A stretch of 14,324 bases of DNA from Methyloceanibacter sp. (GTDB lineage: Bacteria; Pseudomonadota; Alphaproteobacteria; Rhizobiales; Methyloligellaceae), in assembly GCA_016649675.1 (NCBI GenBank), contig JAENXG010000036.1:1-14324 (forward strand), read 5' to 3'. Of the stretch, positions 6,351 through 13,718 are shown piece by piece (position 1 is the first letter of the stretch; each line of letters begins with the position of its first letter). Under the pieces are notes generated by a model. The model worked only from the letters and a program-made list of their open reading frames with translations, was not told the origin of the DNA and did no database searches. The position numbers and the translations under genes are program-made.

Positions 6351-8096
6351 ATGACACGCAAGCTCATACCCATTGTCGCCATGCTCGCGCTGCTTCTGGC
6401 ATTCGGGGCGCCAAGCCTCCACGCCTTCGAGCAGCCGGAAGGCGGAAGCGGCTTCGCGCCTAAGCCCCTCCTCAAGGCGAAGCAGCACATGGTCGTTGCG
6501 GCGCAGCCCCTCGCCGCCGAGGCCGGGCTTGCCATCTTGCGCAAAGGGGGCAGCGCCATCGATGCCGGCATCGCCATCCAGATGGTGCTCAATCTCGTCG
6601 AGCCGCAGTCTTCGGGGATCGGCGGCGGCGGCTTCATTCTCTATTGGGACGCGGCCGCCAAACAGCTTGCGAGCTTCGACGGGCGCGAGACCGCACCCGT
6701 TGCCGCCACACCCGAACTCTTCCTCGATGCCGAAGGCAAGCCGCTTCCGCGCGACGCAGCGATAGAGAGCGGGCTTTCGGTGGGCGTTCCCGGCGTGCTC
6801 TCGGCGCTCAAGCTCGCCCATGACAAATACGGCAAGCTCCCCTGGGCCGAGCTCTTCCAGCCGGCGATCGCTCTCGCCCGCGAGGGTTTCCCCATCTCGC
6901 CCCGCCTCGCCAAGATGCTGGCCGAGGCGGACCGGAACAGTTTCGCGCCGGAAGCCCGCGCCTATTTCTTCGACCCCGATGGGCGGCCTTGGCCGGTCGG
7001 CTACAAGCTCGCCAACCCAGCGCTGGCCGAAACGTTCGAGACCATCGCCCGCGACGGACCGAAGCCCTTCTACGACGGCGACATCGGCCGCGACATCGCC
7101 AACGCGGTGCAAAACGATCCACGCAAGCCTGGCAAGCTGACGGCAGAGGATCTCGCCCTCTATCACGCCAAGGAGCGGGAGCCCGTCTGCGTCCTCTACC
7201 GCACGTATCGGGTGTGCGGGCCGGGACTCCCCTCCTCCGGCGGCGTCACCGTGGGCCAGGTGCTTGCGTTGATCGCCCCCTACGATCTCGGCCCCACGCC
7301 TCTTGGCGCCCGGCCCGCTCATATCCTCGCAGAGGCTGAACGGCTCGCCCTTGCCGACCGTGCGCGCTATCTCGCCGATTCAGATTTCGTCCCCGCGCCC
7401 GTGAGCGGCCTCCTCGATCCGAATTATCTCGCCGAGCGCCGCGCGCTGATCGACCCCGACCGTGCGCTCACGAACGTGTCGGCAGGCTCACCGCCCAACG
7501 TGCGCCAGGGCGCCTATGGCCTCGACTTCACGCGCGAAGCCCACGGCACGAGCCAGATCTCCATCGTCGACGATGACGGCAACGCCTTCTCCATGACCAC
7601 GACCATCGAGCAGGCCTTCGGCGCGCGGAGCATGGTGCGCGGGTTCTTGCTCAACAATCAGCTCACCGATTTCTCTTTCCTGCCTGTCGACGAGGAGGGG
7701 CGCCCGGTTGCCAATCGTGTCGAGGGCGGCAAGCGCCCGCGCAGCTCGATGGATCCGAGCATGGTGTTCGGCGAGAACGGCGCGCTTCGCTTCGTGCTCG
7801 GCAGCCCCGGCGGCCTGGCGATTATCCTTTACGATCTCAAGGCCATCCTCGCTTTGCTCGACTGGCACCTCGACGCCGCTCAAGCGGCGGCTCTCGTGAA
7901 TTTCGGCAGCACCGACGAGGCGGTCGTGATCGAGCCGGGGCCCGCTTGGGACCCGCTCGCCGCGTCATTGGCGGCCATGGGTCACGAGGTCCGCCGCGTC
8001 TCCTTGACGAGCGGCCTGCACATCATCGCGGTGACCCCAGACGGGCTCGAAGGCGGCGCCGACCCGCGCCGCGAAGGCGTGGCGCTCGGCGATTGA
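6351..8096 (+). CDS. ggt: gamma-glutamyltransferase, secreted Ntn-hydrolase precursor
   Basis: The enzyme transfers or hydrolyses the gamma-glutamyl group of glutathione and related compounds, normally in the periplasm. From the ATG at 6351 the 581-residue product begins with a signal peptide (MTRKLIPIVAMLALLLAFG, likely cut after SLHA). Upstream in-frame starts at 6306 and 6339 would only extend it ahead of the signal. The precursor should cut itself before Thr400 (HG/TSQIS), giving a large chain and a chain of about 182 residues, close to known sizes. Visible motifs are SGIGGGGF, Arg112 in DGRETAP, LLNNQLTDF, RPRSSMDPSMV, GSPGG and GGADPRREG. Glu420 stands where the E. coli enzyme has Asn411. 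The stop overlaps the thiO start by 1 bp (TGATG). The cytosolic role of its operon partners makes the pairing curious. Confidence 0.95.
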   Translation: MTRKLIPIVAMLALLLAFGAPSLHAFEQPEGGSGFAPKPLLKAKQHMVVAAQPLAAEAGLAILRKGGSAIDAGIAIQMVLNLVEPQSSGIGGGGFILYWDAAAKQLASFDGRETAPVAATPELFLDAEGKPLPRDAAIESGLSVGVPGVLSALKLAHDKYGKLPWAELFQPAIALAREGFPISPRLAKMLAEADRNSFAPEARAYFFDPDGRPWPVGYKLANPALAETFETIARDGPKPFYDGDIGRDIANAVQNDPRKPGKLTAEDLALYHAKEREPVCVLYRTYRVCGPGLPSSGGVTVGQVLALIAPYDLGPTPLGARPAHILAEAERLALADRARYLADSDFVPAPVSGLLDPNYLAERRALIDPDRALTNVSAGSPPNVRQGAYGLDFTREAHGTSQISIVDDDGNAFSMTTTIEQAFGARSMVRGFLLNNQLTDFSFLPVDEEGRPVANRVEGGKRPRSSMDPSMVFGENGALRFVLGSPGGLAIILYDLKAILALLDWHLDAAQAAALVNFGSTDEAVVIEPGPAWDPLAASLAAMGHEVRRVSLTSGLHIIAVTPDGLEGGADPRREGVALGD

Positions 8097-9106
8097 TGGC
8101 AAGCCTTCCACAACGCATCGCGATCCGCGGGGCCGGTGTTGTCGGCCTGTGGCAGGCCTTGACGCTTGCGCGTCGTGGCCATGAGGTCACCCTCTACGAG
8201 CGCTCGGCTGAGCCGTTTGCGGACGCCTGCTCTCCTTTCGCCGGGGCCATGCTCGCGCCCCGTTGCGAGGAGGAGAACGCTGAAGTCCTGATCGGGATGT
8301 TGGGCGAGCGCGGCATCGCGCTGTGGCGGGAGACCTATTCCGGCACCATTGCCAACGGCACGCTCGTCGTGGCGCTCCATCGCGATCGCGCCGAGCTCGT
8401 CCGCTTCGCCCGCATGACAGCGGGTCATCGGCGGCTGTCTCCAGCCGAGCTTGCCGGCCTCGAGCCGGCTCTTGGCGACCGCTTCGCCGGCGCGCTCTAT
8501 TACGAGGAAGAGGCCCACCTCTGGCCTGATGCTGCTCTGTCTTTCCTGCTCGATCGGGTCAAAGCCGAAGGCGTCGGCCTGCGCTTCGGCGAGGGCGAGT
8601 CCCCAAAGAACGCCGACATGGTCATCGATTGCCGGGGCCTTGCCGCCAAGGACGAGCTCACTTCGCTGCGGGGCGTACGTGGCGAGAGGATCGTAGTGCG
8701 GAGCCGCGAGGTCGACCTCGCGCGGCCGGTGCGGCTCCTGCACCCGCGCTTTCCACTTTATGTCGTGCCCTGGGGCGACGGCCTCTACATGATTGGCGCC
8801 ACGGTGATCGAGAGCGAGGAGACGGGCCCCATCACCCTCCGCTCGGCGCTCGATCTGCTGTCGGCGGCTTATGCGCTCAATCCGGCCTTCGCCGAGGCCG
8901 AGATCGTGCGTCAAGGAGCCGGCGCCCGGCCCGCGTTCCCCGACAATCGGCCTAGGATTATGGTCGCGAAGAGCTATATCTACGTGAACGGGCTTTACCG
9001 GCACGGGTTTCTCCTTGCTCCCGTACTGGCCGAGCTTGTTGCCGCCTATCTCGACACGGGTGCGATCGACCCGGAGGTGTTTCTTGAAAGTCCTGCTCAA
9101 CGGTGA
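8096..9106 (+). CDS. thiO: ThiO, FAD-dependent glycine oxidase for thiazole synthesis
   Basis: ThiO oxidises glycine to iminoglycine (dehydroglycine), which ThiG condenses with deoxyxylulose 5-phosphate and the ThiS thiocarboxylate to form the thiazole of thiamine. The product has 336 residues. The Rossmann FAD site is GAGVVG at residues 12-17, with Glu35 closing the motif (VTLYER) for the FAD ribose. The C-terminal family block is YVNGLYRHGFLLAPVLAELVAAYL. The ATG at 8096 shares its A with the ggt stop, so translation is probably coupled; a longer in-frame start at 7946 falls inside ggt and lacks homology. The call rests on the DAAO-like fold plus the thiS-thiG neighbours. On sequence alone another DAAO-family oxidase would be possible. 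Confidence 0.92.
   Translation: MASLPQRIAIRGAGVVGLWQALTLARRGHEVTLYERSAEPFADACSPFAGAMLAPRCEEENAEVLIGMLGERGIALWRETYSGTIANGTLVVALHRDRAELVRFARMTAGHRRLSPAELAGLEPALGDRFAGALYYEEEAHLWPDAALSFLLDRVKAEGVGLRFGEGESPKNADMVIDCRGLAAKDELTSLRGVRGERIVVRSREVDLARPVRLLHPRFPLYVVPWGDGLYMIGATVIESEETGPITLRSALDLLSAAYALNPAFAEAEIVRQGAGARPAFPDNRPRIMVAKSYIYVNGLYRHGFLLAPVLAELVAAYLDTGAIDPEVFLESPAQR
9073..9077 (+). promoter_or_regulatory. ribosome binding site deciding the thiS TTG start
   Basis: GGAGG lies 6 bases before the TTG at 9084, within the end of thiO. No ATG or GTG in the thiS frame fits the family's N-terminus (MKVLLNGEP), so this site sets the TTG as the start. Confidence 0.8.
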
Positions 9107-9281
9107 GCCGTTCGCCACCGACGCCAAAAACCTCGACGAGCTTTGCGCGTGGCTCGGCTTTGCCGAGGCCAAGATCGCCACGGCCGTGAATGGCAGCTTC
9201 GTCGCCGCCACCTCGCGCGGCGCCACGCAATTGACTGACGCCGACGAGATCGAGATCGTGGCGCCGAGGCAGGGCGGCTGA
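9084..9281 (+). CDS. thiS: ThiS, sulfur-carrier protein of thiazole synthesis
   Basis: ThiS is a ubiquitin-like protein whose C-terminal Gly-Gly is adenylated by ThiF and turned into a thiocarboxylate, then donates sulfur to ThiG. The product has 65 residues, the normal family length: MKVLLNGEPFATDAKNLDEL at the start, VNGSFV in the middle, and DADEIEIVAPRQGG at the end with the required Gly-Gly tail. The start is a TTG at 9084 preceded by GGAGG. It overlaps the 3' end of thiO by 23 bp, and its stop overlaps the thiG ATG by 1 bp. No thiF lies in the window, so the activating enzyme must be elsewhere or be a MoeB-like protein. Confidence 0.93.
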   Translation: MKVLLNGEPFATDAKNLDELCAWLGFAEAKIATAVNGSFVAATSRGATQLTDADEIEIVAPRQGG

Positions 9282-10069
9282 TGCTTAACTTGTATGGCGC
9301 CCAATTCACCTCACGGCTCCTGCTCGGGACGGCGCACTATCCTTCGCCTGAGTGCCTGCGCCAGGCCGTCGAGGCCTCGGGGGCGGAGATCGTCACCGTC
9401 TCGCTCCGAAGGGAGTCGGCGCGTTCCCGCACCGGTCAGGGCTTCTGGGGGCTGATCGAAGAGCTCGGCTGCCGCGTGCTGCCGAATACGGCCGGCTGCC
9501 GCACCGCCAAGGAGGCGATCGCCACCGCAAATATGGCGCGCGAGCTGTTTGGCACGTCCTGGATCAAGCTCGAAGTGATCGCCAATGACGACACCTTGCA
9601 GCCTGACCTGTTCGGTCTCGTCGAGGCCGCGACCGTGCTCTCGGCCGAAGGCTTCGAGGTGCTGCCCTACACGACCGAGGATTTGAGCGCGGCCGAGCGC
9701 CTCGTTGCCGCCGGCTGCGCCGTGCTGATGCCATGGGCCGCCCCGATCGGCTCGGCGCGCGGGCTGATCAACAGGGACGCGCTGAAGACGCTTCGCGCCT
9801 ACTTCCCTGGCACGCCGCTCATCATCGATGCCGGGATCGGCACACCCTCGCACGCGGCAGAGGCCATGGAGATGGGCTACGACGCCGTGCTGCTCAACAC
9901 CGCCGTGGCCAAGGCCGCCGATCCGGTCAAGATGGGGCTAGCCTTCGCCAAGGCCGTCGAGGCCGGGCGGCTCGCCTTCGAGGCGGGCCTGATCGAGCCG
10001 CGCGACATGGCATCTCCGTCCACCCCCGTTGCCGGCACGCCCTTCTTCAAGATCGATCACGCCTCTTGA
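9281..10069 (+). CDS. thiG: ThiG, thiazole synthase
   Basis: ThiG is a TIM-barrel enzyme that joins deoxyxylulose 5-phosphate, dehydroglycine and ThiS-bound sulfur to make thiazole phosphate. The product has 262 residues, full family length. The N-terminus has FTSRLLLGTAHYPSPE; the Schiff-base lysine is Lys96 in SWIKLEVIAND, followed by TLQPD; later blocks are VLPYTTED, CAVLMPWAAPIGSARGL, IIDAGIGTPSHAAEAMEMGYDAVLLNTAVAKA (phosphate-binding part) and the end TPVAGTPFF. The ATG at 9281 overlaps the thiS stop, which suggests coupled translation of the two interacting proteins. thiE follows after 29 bp. Confidence 0.97.
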   Translation: MLNLYGAQFTSRLLLGTAHYPSPECLRQAVEASGAEIVTVSLRRESARSRTGQGFWGLIEELGCRVLPNTAGCRTAKEAIATANMARELFGTSWIKLEVIANDDTLQPDLFGLVEAATVLSAEGFEVLPYTTEDLSAAERLVAAGCAVLMPWAAPIGSARGLINRDALKTLRAYFPGTPLIIDAGIGTPSHAAEAMEMGYDAVLLNTAVAKAADPVKMGLAFAKAVEAGRLAFEAGLIEPRDMASPSTPVAGTPFFKIDHAS

Positions 10070-10098
10070 TCGGCGTTGGTGACGCTTAGGCTCCGATC

Positions 10099-10731
10099 TT
10101 GATCAGCCTCGATCCCTTCTACCCCATCGTTCCAGACACGGATTGGCTCGCCCGCCTTCTGCCTCAGGGAATCAAGCTGGTGCAGCTCCGCATCAAGGGC
10201 CAAGACGCGGGCGTCCTCCGCGCCGAGATCGAGAAGGCTGTCGCGCTTTGCGCCGCGCAGCGGTGCCAGCTCGTCGTCAACGACTATTGGCGCGAGGCCA
10301 TCATCGCAGGGGCCTCGTTCGTGCATCTCGGCCAGGAAGATTTGGCTGCCGCTGATCTCTCCGCCATCAGGGCCGCAAAAATAAGGATCGGCGTCAGCAC
10401 CCATAGCCACGCGGAGCTGGAGGCGGCGCTTGCCGCCGAGGCCGATTATGTGGCGCTCGGCCCGGTCTATGCCACCACCCTGAAGGCCATGCCTTGGCCC
10501 CCGCAAGGCTTGCCCCGCGTCGCCGAATGGCGGTCGAAACTCAACTGCCCGCTGGTGGCCATTGGCGGCATCACCCTCGAACGGGCCCCGATAGTGCTTG
10601 CCGCGGGCGCCGACTCGGTCGCCGTCATCACCGATATTGTGACAAGCCAAGACCCTGAGCTAAGCGCGCAAAACTGGCTTGCCGCCACGGCGCCGTGGCG
10701 CAACTTATCCACAGATCTTCCACACAGCTGA
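10099..10731 (+). CDS. thiE: ThiE, thiamine phosphate synthase
   Basis: ThiE couples thiazole phosphate with hydroxymethylpyrimidine diphosphate to form thiamine phosphate, the step after ThiG. The product has 210 residues, typical of the family. Motifs: QLRIK at 29-33, VNDYW after the second strand (usual VNDRxDLA, here diverged), GPVYATTLK at 121-129, which contacts the substrate phosphates, and IGGIT at 155-159, the phosphate-binding loop of the TIM barrel. The start is TTG at 10099; a stop codon in the same frame at 10087 rules out a longer form, and TAGG 8 bases upstream is a weak ribosome site. It is probably in one transcript with ggt-thiO-thiS-thiG. A TenI-type protein is the main alternative, but the GPVYATTLK and IGGIT motifs favour an active synthase. 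Confidence 0.92.
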   Translation: MISLDPFYPIVPDTDWLARLLPQGIKLVQLRIKGQDAGVLRAEIEKAVALCAAQRCQLVVNDYWREAIIAGASFVHLGQEDLAAADLSAIRAAKIRIGVSTHSHAELEAALAAEADYVALGPVYATTLKAMPWPPQGLPRVAEWRSKLNCPLVAIGGITLERAPIVLAAGADSVAVITDIVTSQDPELSAQNWLAATAPWRNLSTDLPHS

Positions 10732-10816
10732 ACCGACCTATTTGTGGCCTTGACCGAGGCCCCTCCGGCGAGGATCATTCAGCCGGGGCAGATTCCAGCC
10801 AGAGCTAGGGGCGTCG

Positions 10817-11788
10817 ATGAGCTATCGTCTCGATCCGGCGATGCCAATGAGCGAGGCTTTGCGCCGCGTGGCTTTCGCCGAGCTCGATCTCGCCCATGGG
10901 TCGCTCTCGACGCCGCCCGACCGCCACAGCGGCGTCCACAGCGCCCGCAAATGCCTGAAGCGGCTCCGCTCGCTCCTTCTCCTCGCTCGGCCCGGAATGC
11001 CGGAGCCGGCCTTCGCCAATTTGACCGAGAGGCTCGCCGCCATCGCCCGGGGGCTTGCTCCCGCCCGCGACGCCCATGCCCTGATCGATGCCGTCGACAA
11101 GCTCGGTCGCGAGACCGAGAAGGGACCTGGCCGAGGGCCGACCCACTCCTTGCGCGCCTGGCTGGAGAAGCGCCGGCATGCCGCCGAGCAGAATCTGGAG
11201 AAGAGCGCAGCCTCGGATGCCATGCGGGGCCTGCTCGAGCTTCGGCCAGCCTTCGCCGGCCTCGCCGTCTATCCCGACGACTTCGGGTCGCTCGCCAAGG
11301 GCCTCAGGCGCTGTTACCGGGCGACGCGCAAATGCTTCCAGCAGGGCTTGGCCACCGACCGCGAGGAGGATCTGCATGAGTGGCGGAAGGGCGTGCAACA
11401 TCATTGGCGGCAGATGCAGCTGCTCGCGCCCTGCTGGCCGTCGGAGTTGACGGCGCGGGCGGAAGCCGCGCGGTCGCTGTCGCAGATCCTTGGTGACGAC
11501 CACGACATCTCTCTGCTCGGCCGGCTCATATCCACGCCGACCATGACCTTTGGCAGTCCCGACGAGACCGCCGCCTTCTTGAAGCGCTGCCGCAAACGCC
11601 ACAAGGCGCTGCGGGAGGAGGCCGGGACGCAAGGGGAGCTCCTCTTCGCGGAGCGGTCGCGGCCCTTCGCCGAGCGCATCGAGGCCTATTGGTCGATTGC
11701 CGCCAGCGGCGCCGCCAGGACGAACGCCGAATCGCGGCTGGACAATGTGGTGGCTTTCGGCGAGCTGCGCACCGGCCGGGCGAGCTAG
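10817..11788 (+). CDS. stand-alone CHAD-domain protein
   Basis: CHAD domains are all-helical, rich in conserved His and Arg/Lys, and known to bind inorganic polyphosphate; some are fused to CYTH (triphosphatase) domains. This 323-residue protein has no CYTH part and no signal peptide. The two half-repeats are visible: VHSARKCLKRLRSLLLL with His41, and LHEWRKGVQHHWRQMQLL with His187, followed by LGDDHDISLL. The cluster of Arg, Lys and His on these helices fits polyanion binding. The ATG at 10817 has TAGGGG 5 bases upstream. It lies 85 bp after thiE in the same direction, so it may be a separate unit or the tail of the thi transcript. Its stop is 3 bp from the stop of the converging asparagine synthetase gene. 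The exact role is unknown. Confidence 0.93.
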   Translation: MSYRLDPAMPMSEALRRVAFAELDLAHGSLSTPPDRHSGVHSARKCLKRLRSLLLLARPGMPEPAFANLTERLAAIARGLAPARDAHALIDAVDKLGRETEKGPGRGPTHSLRAWLEKRRHAAEQNLEKSAASDAMRGLLELRPAFAGLAVYPDDFGSLAKGLRRCYRATRKCFQQGLATDREEDLHEWRKGVQHHWRQMQLLAPCWPSELTARAEAARSLSQILGDDHDISLLGRLISTPTMTFGSPDETAAFLKRCRKRHKALREEAGTQGELLFAERSRPFAERIEAYWSIAASGAARTNAESRLDNVVAFGELRTGRAS

Positions 11789-11791
11789 GCT

Positions 11792-13714
11792 TTAGATCCC
11801 GCGAGCGTCGCGCCAGGCCTGGAACATCAGCACAGTCCACAACGGCGCATGCCAATTACGGCGCCCATCGAGATGCTCGCGCCAGCGCGCCAGGATCGGC
11901 GCGGGATCGAGCAGCCCGCCCTCGGCAAGGCGCTTCTCCGACAAGAGCTCCTCGGCCCAAGGCTTGAGCGGTCCTCTGAGCCAGCTCCCAATGGGAATGG
12001 CGAAGCCCGTCTTCGGCCGCTCGACGAGAGCCTTCGGCACGTGACGGTAGAGCACTTGGCGGAGCAGCCACTTGCCCTTGCCGCGCCGCATCTTGAAGCG
12101 CGACGGAAGCCGCCACGAAAGCTCGACGACGCGGTGATCGAGAATGGGCACGCGTACTTCGAGCGCGACCGCCATGCTGGCGCGATCGACCTTGGTGAGG
12201 ATATCGTCGGGAAGGTAGGTCAGCGTGTCGAGATATTGCATGCGGTCGAGTCCGTCTGGCAGAGCCGCTTCAATGGCCGGATCGAAGATCGGGCCGCTAA
12301 GCTCGCGCCCCTGCTTCATGATCTTCTCCGGCTCATCCCAGGCGCTGACCAGGCTCCGATAGGCGCCCTTCCCGCCTCCGCGCAGCATGGCAGAAGCCTT
12401 GAGCATCTTGTCGCCGGCAAGCCACGGGCGCCGCTTCGCCGGAAGCACGCTGAATAGGCGATCCCATAACGCAGGCCCCGCGAGGCCGAGGCCACAGGCG
12501 AGGCCTTTCCCCGCCCCCTCAGGAACGCTCGCTAAGGCGCGCGCAAAGCGGTGCCGCGTATAGCCCGCGAACAGCTCATCGCCCCCGTCTCCCGACAGCG
12601 CCACCGTGACGTGCTGGCGGGTCAGCTTGGACAGGAGGTAGGTCGGCACTTGCGAGGAGTCGGCGAAGGGCTCGTCGTAGATATCGGGCAGAGCGGGAAT
12701 GACGTCCTGGGCCTCCCGCGGAGAGACATAGAGCTCGGTGTGCTCGGTGCCGAGATGCCGGGCGACGGATCGCGCGTGCGGCGCCTCGTCATAGCCCGAC
12801 TCGTTGAAGCCGATCGAATAGGTCCGGACGGGAGCGTTGCTCTTCGCCCGCATCATCGCCGCAACGGTCGAGGAGTCGATGCCGCCGGACAAAAACGCGC
12901 CGAGCGGCACGTCGGCTACAAGCCGTCGCGCCACCGCATCGCCTAGCAGGGCTTCGAGCGCGTCCGTCGCCTCGGTGTCACTCACCTCGAGAGGCGCGTC
13001 CTGTCCTCTCCTGACGGCGTCGGCGAGCGTCCAATACGCCCATGTCTCGGTCTTGTCGTCAGCCGCGATGGTGGCGCCATGGCCGGGCGCAAGCTTCTCG
13101 ATGCCGCGATAGATCGAATGCGGCGAAGGCACATAAGCGAGCCTGAGATAGGACGCCAGCGCATCGACGTTGAGCTCAGGCTGCCAGCCCGGAAGCGCCT
13201 CGAAGGCCTTGAGCTCGGAGGCGAAGACGATGCGCCCGTTCTGCCTCCCCCAATAGAGCGGCTTGATGCCGAGCCGGTCGCGCACGAGGCTTAGGGTGCG
13301 TTCCTTCCGGTCCCACAGCGCAAAGGCGAACATGCCGATGAGACGCTCAAGCGTCGCCCGCAGGCCCCATTCGGCGATCGCCTCGACGATGATTTCGGTG
13401 TCGGAGTGGCCCCTGAAGCGATGCCCGAGCGCTTCAAGCTCGGGTCGGAGCTCGCCCGCACTATAGATCTCGCCGTTATAGGTGATGACATAGCGGCCGC
13501 AGGAGGACACCATCGGCTGCGCGCCGGCCGGCGACAGATCGATGATGGAGAGACGGGCAAACCCAAGCGCGATGCCGGCTTCGGCATCCACGAAGACGCC
13601 CCTGTCGTCAGGCCCGCGATGGGCGAGCCTCGCGGCCATGGCGCCGGCAATCGCCTCCAGCTCTTGCGTGCCTAAGCGGCGCTCTAGCTCGAGGAAGCCG
13701 GCGATGCCGCACAT
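11792..13714 (-). CDS. asnB: glutamine-hydrolysing asparagine synthetase family amidotransferase
   Basis: The family makes asparagine from aspartate, ATP and glutamine-derived ammonia; members in polysaccharide or peptide clusters amidate other carboxylates. The product has 640 residues, the length of the bacterial AsnB-1 group. The glutaminase domain starts with the catalytic Cys2 (MCGIAGF) and has HRGPDD, FARLSIIDL, NGEIY and GHSDTE. The synthetase domain has the PPi loop SGGIDSS at 276-282 and ALSGDGGDELFAGY, then the family block DILTKVDRASMAVALEVRVPILDH. The start must be the ATG at 13714 because Cys must be residue 2 after Met removal. AAGGG about 8 bases upstream can serve as the ribosome site. 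It begins 4 bp after the pqqB stop, so the two are probably cotranscribed. The true acceptor is not known. Confidence 0.94.
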   Translation of the reverse strand: MCGIAGFLELERRLGTQELEAIAGAMAARLAHRGPDDRGVFVDAEAGIALGFARLSIIDLSPAGAQPMVSSCGRYVITYNGEIYSAGELRPELEALGHRFRGHSDTEIIVEAIAEWGLRATLERLIGMFAFALWDRKERTLSLVRDRLGIKPLYWGRQNGRIVFASELKAFEALPGWQPELNVDALASYLRLAYVPSPHSIYRGIEKLAPGHGATIAADDKTETWAYWTLADAVRRGQDAPLEVSDTEATDALEALLGDAVARRLVADVPLGAFLSGGIDSSTVAAMMRAKSNAPVRTYSIGFNESGYDEAPHARSVARHLGTEHTELYVSPREAQDVIPALPDIYDEPFADSSQVPTYLLSKLTRQHVTVALSGDGGDELFAGYTRHRFARALASVPEGAGKGLACGLGLAGPALWDRLFSVLPAKRRPWLAGDKMLKASAMLRGGGKGAYRSLVSAWDEPEKIMKQGRELSGPIFDPAIEAALPDGLDRMQYLDTLTYLPDDILTKVDRASMAVALEVRVPILDHRVVELSWRLPSRFKMRRGKGKWLLRQVLYRHVPKALVERPKTGFAIPIGSWLRGPLKPWAEELLSEKRLAEGGLLDPAPILARWREHLDGRRNWHAPLWTVLMFQAWRDARGI

Positions 13715-13718
13715 GCAT

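Noticed and set aside
6135..7322. 395-codon open frame on the minus strand opposite ggt
   Set aside because: It mirrors the ggt codon pattern and the repeat sequence, with no family motif.
7982..9304. 440-codon open frame on the minus strand opposite thiO and thiS
   Set aside because: It is antisense to clear thi genes, shows no recognisable domain, and long antisense frames are common at this GC content.
10705..10713. TTATCCACA, an exact DnaA-box match at the 3' end of thiE, followed by the looser match TTCCACACA
   Set aside because: It codes for part of LSTDLPHS in thiE, there is no AT-rich unwinding region or cluster of boxes, and no replication genes are near. A chance match is the simplest reading.
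10744..11379. 211-codon open frame on the plus strand overlapping the CHAD gene
   Set aside because: It is out of frame with the well-supported CHAD protein and is Arg/Pro rich without motifs.
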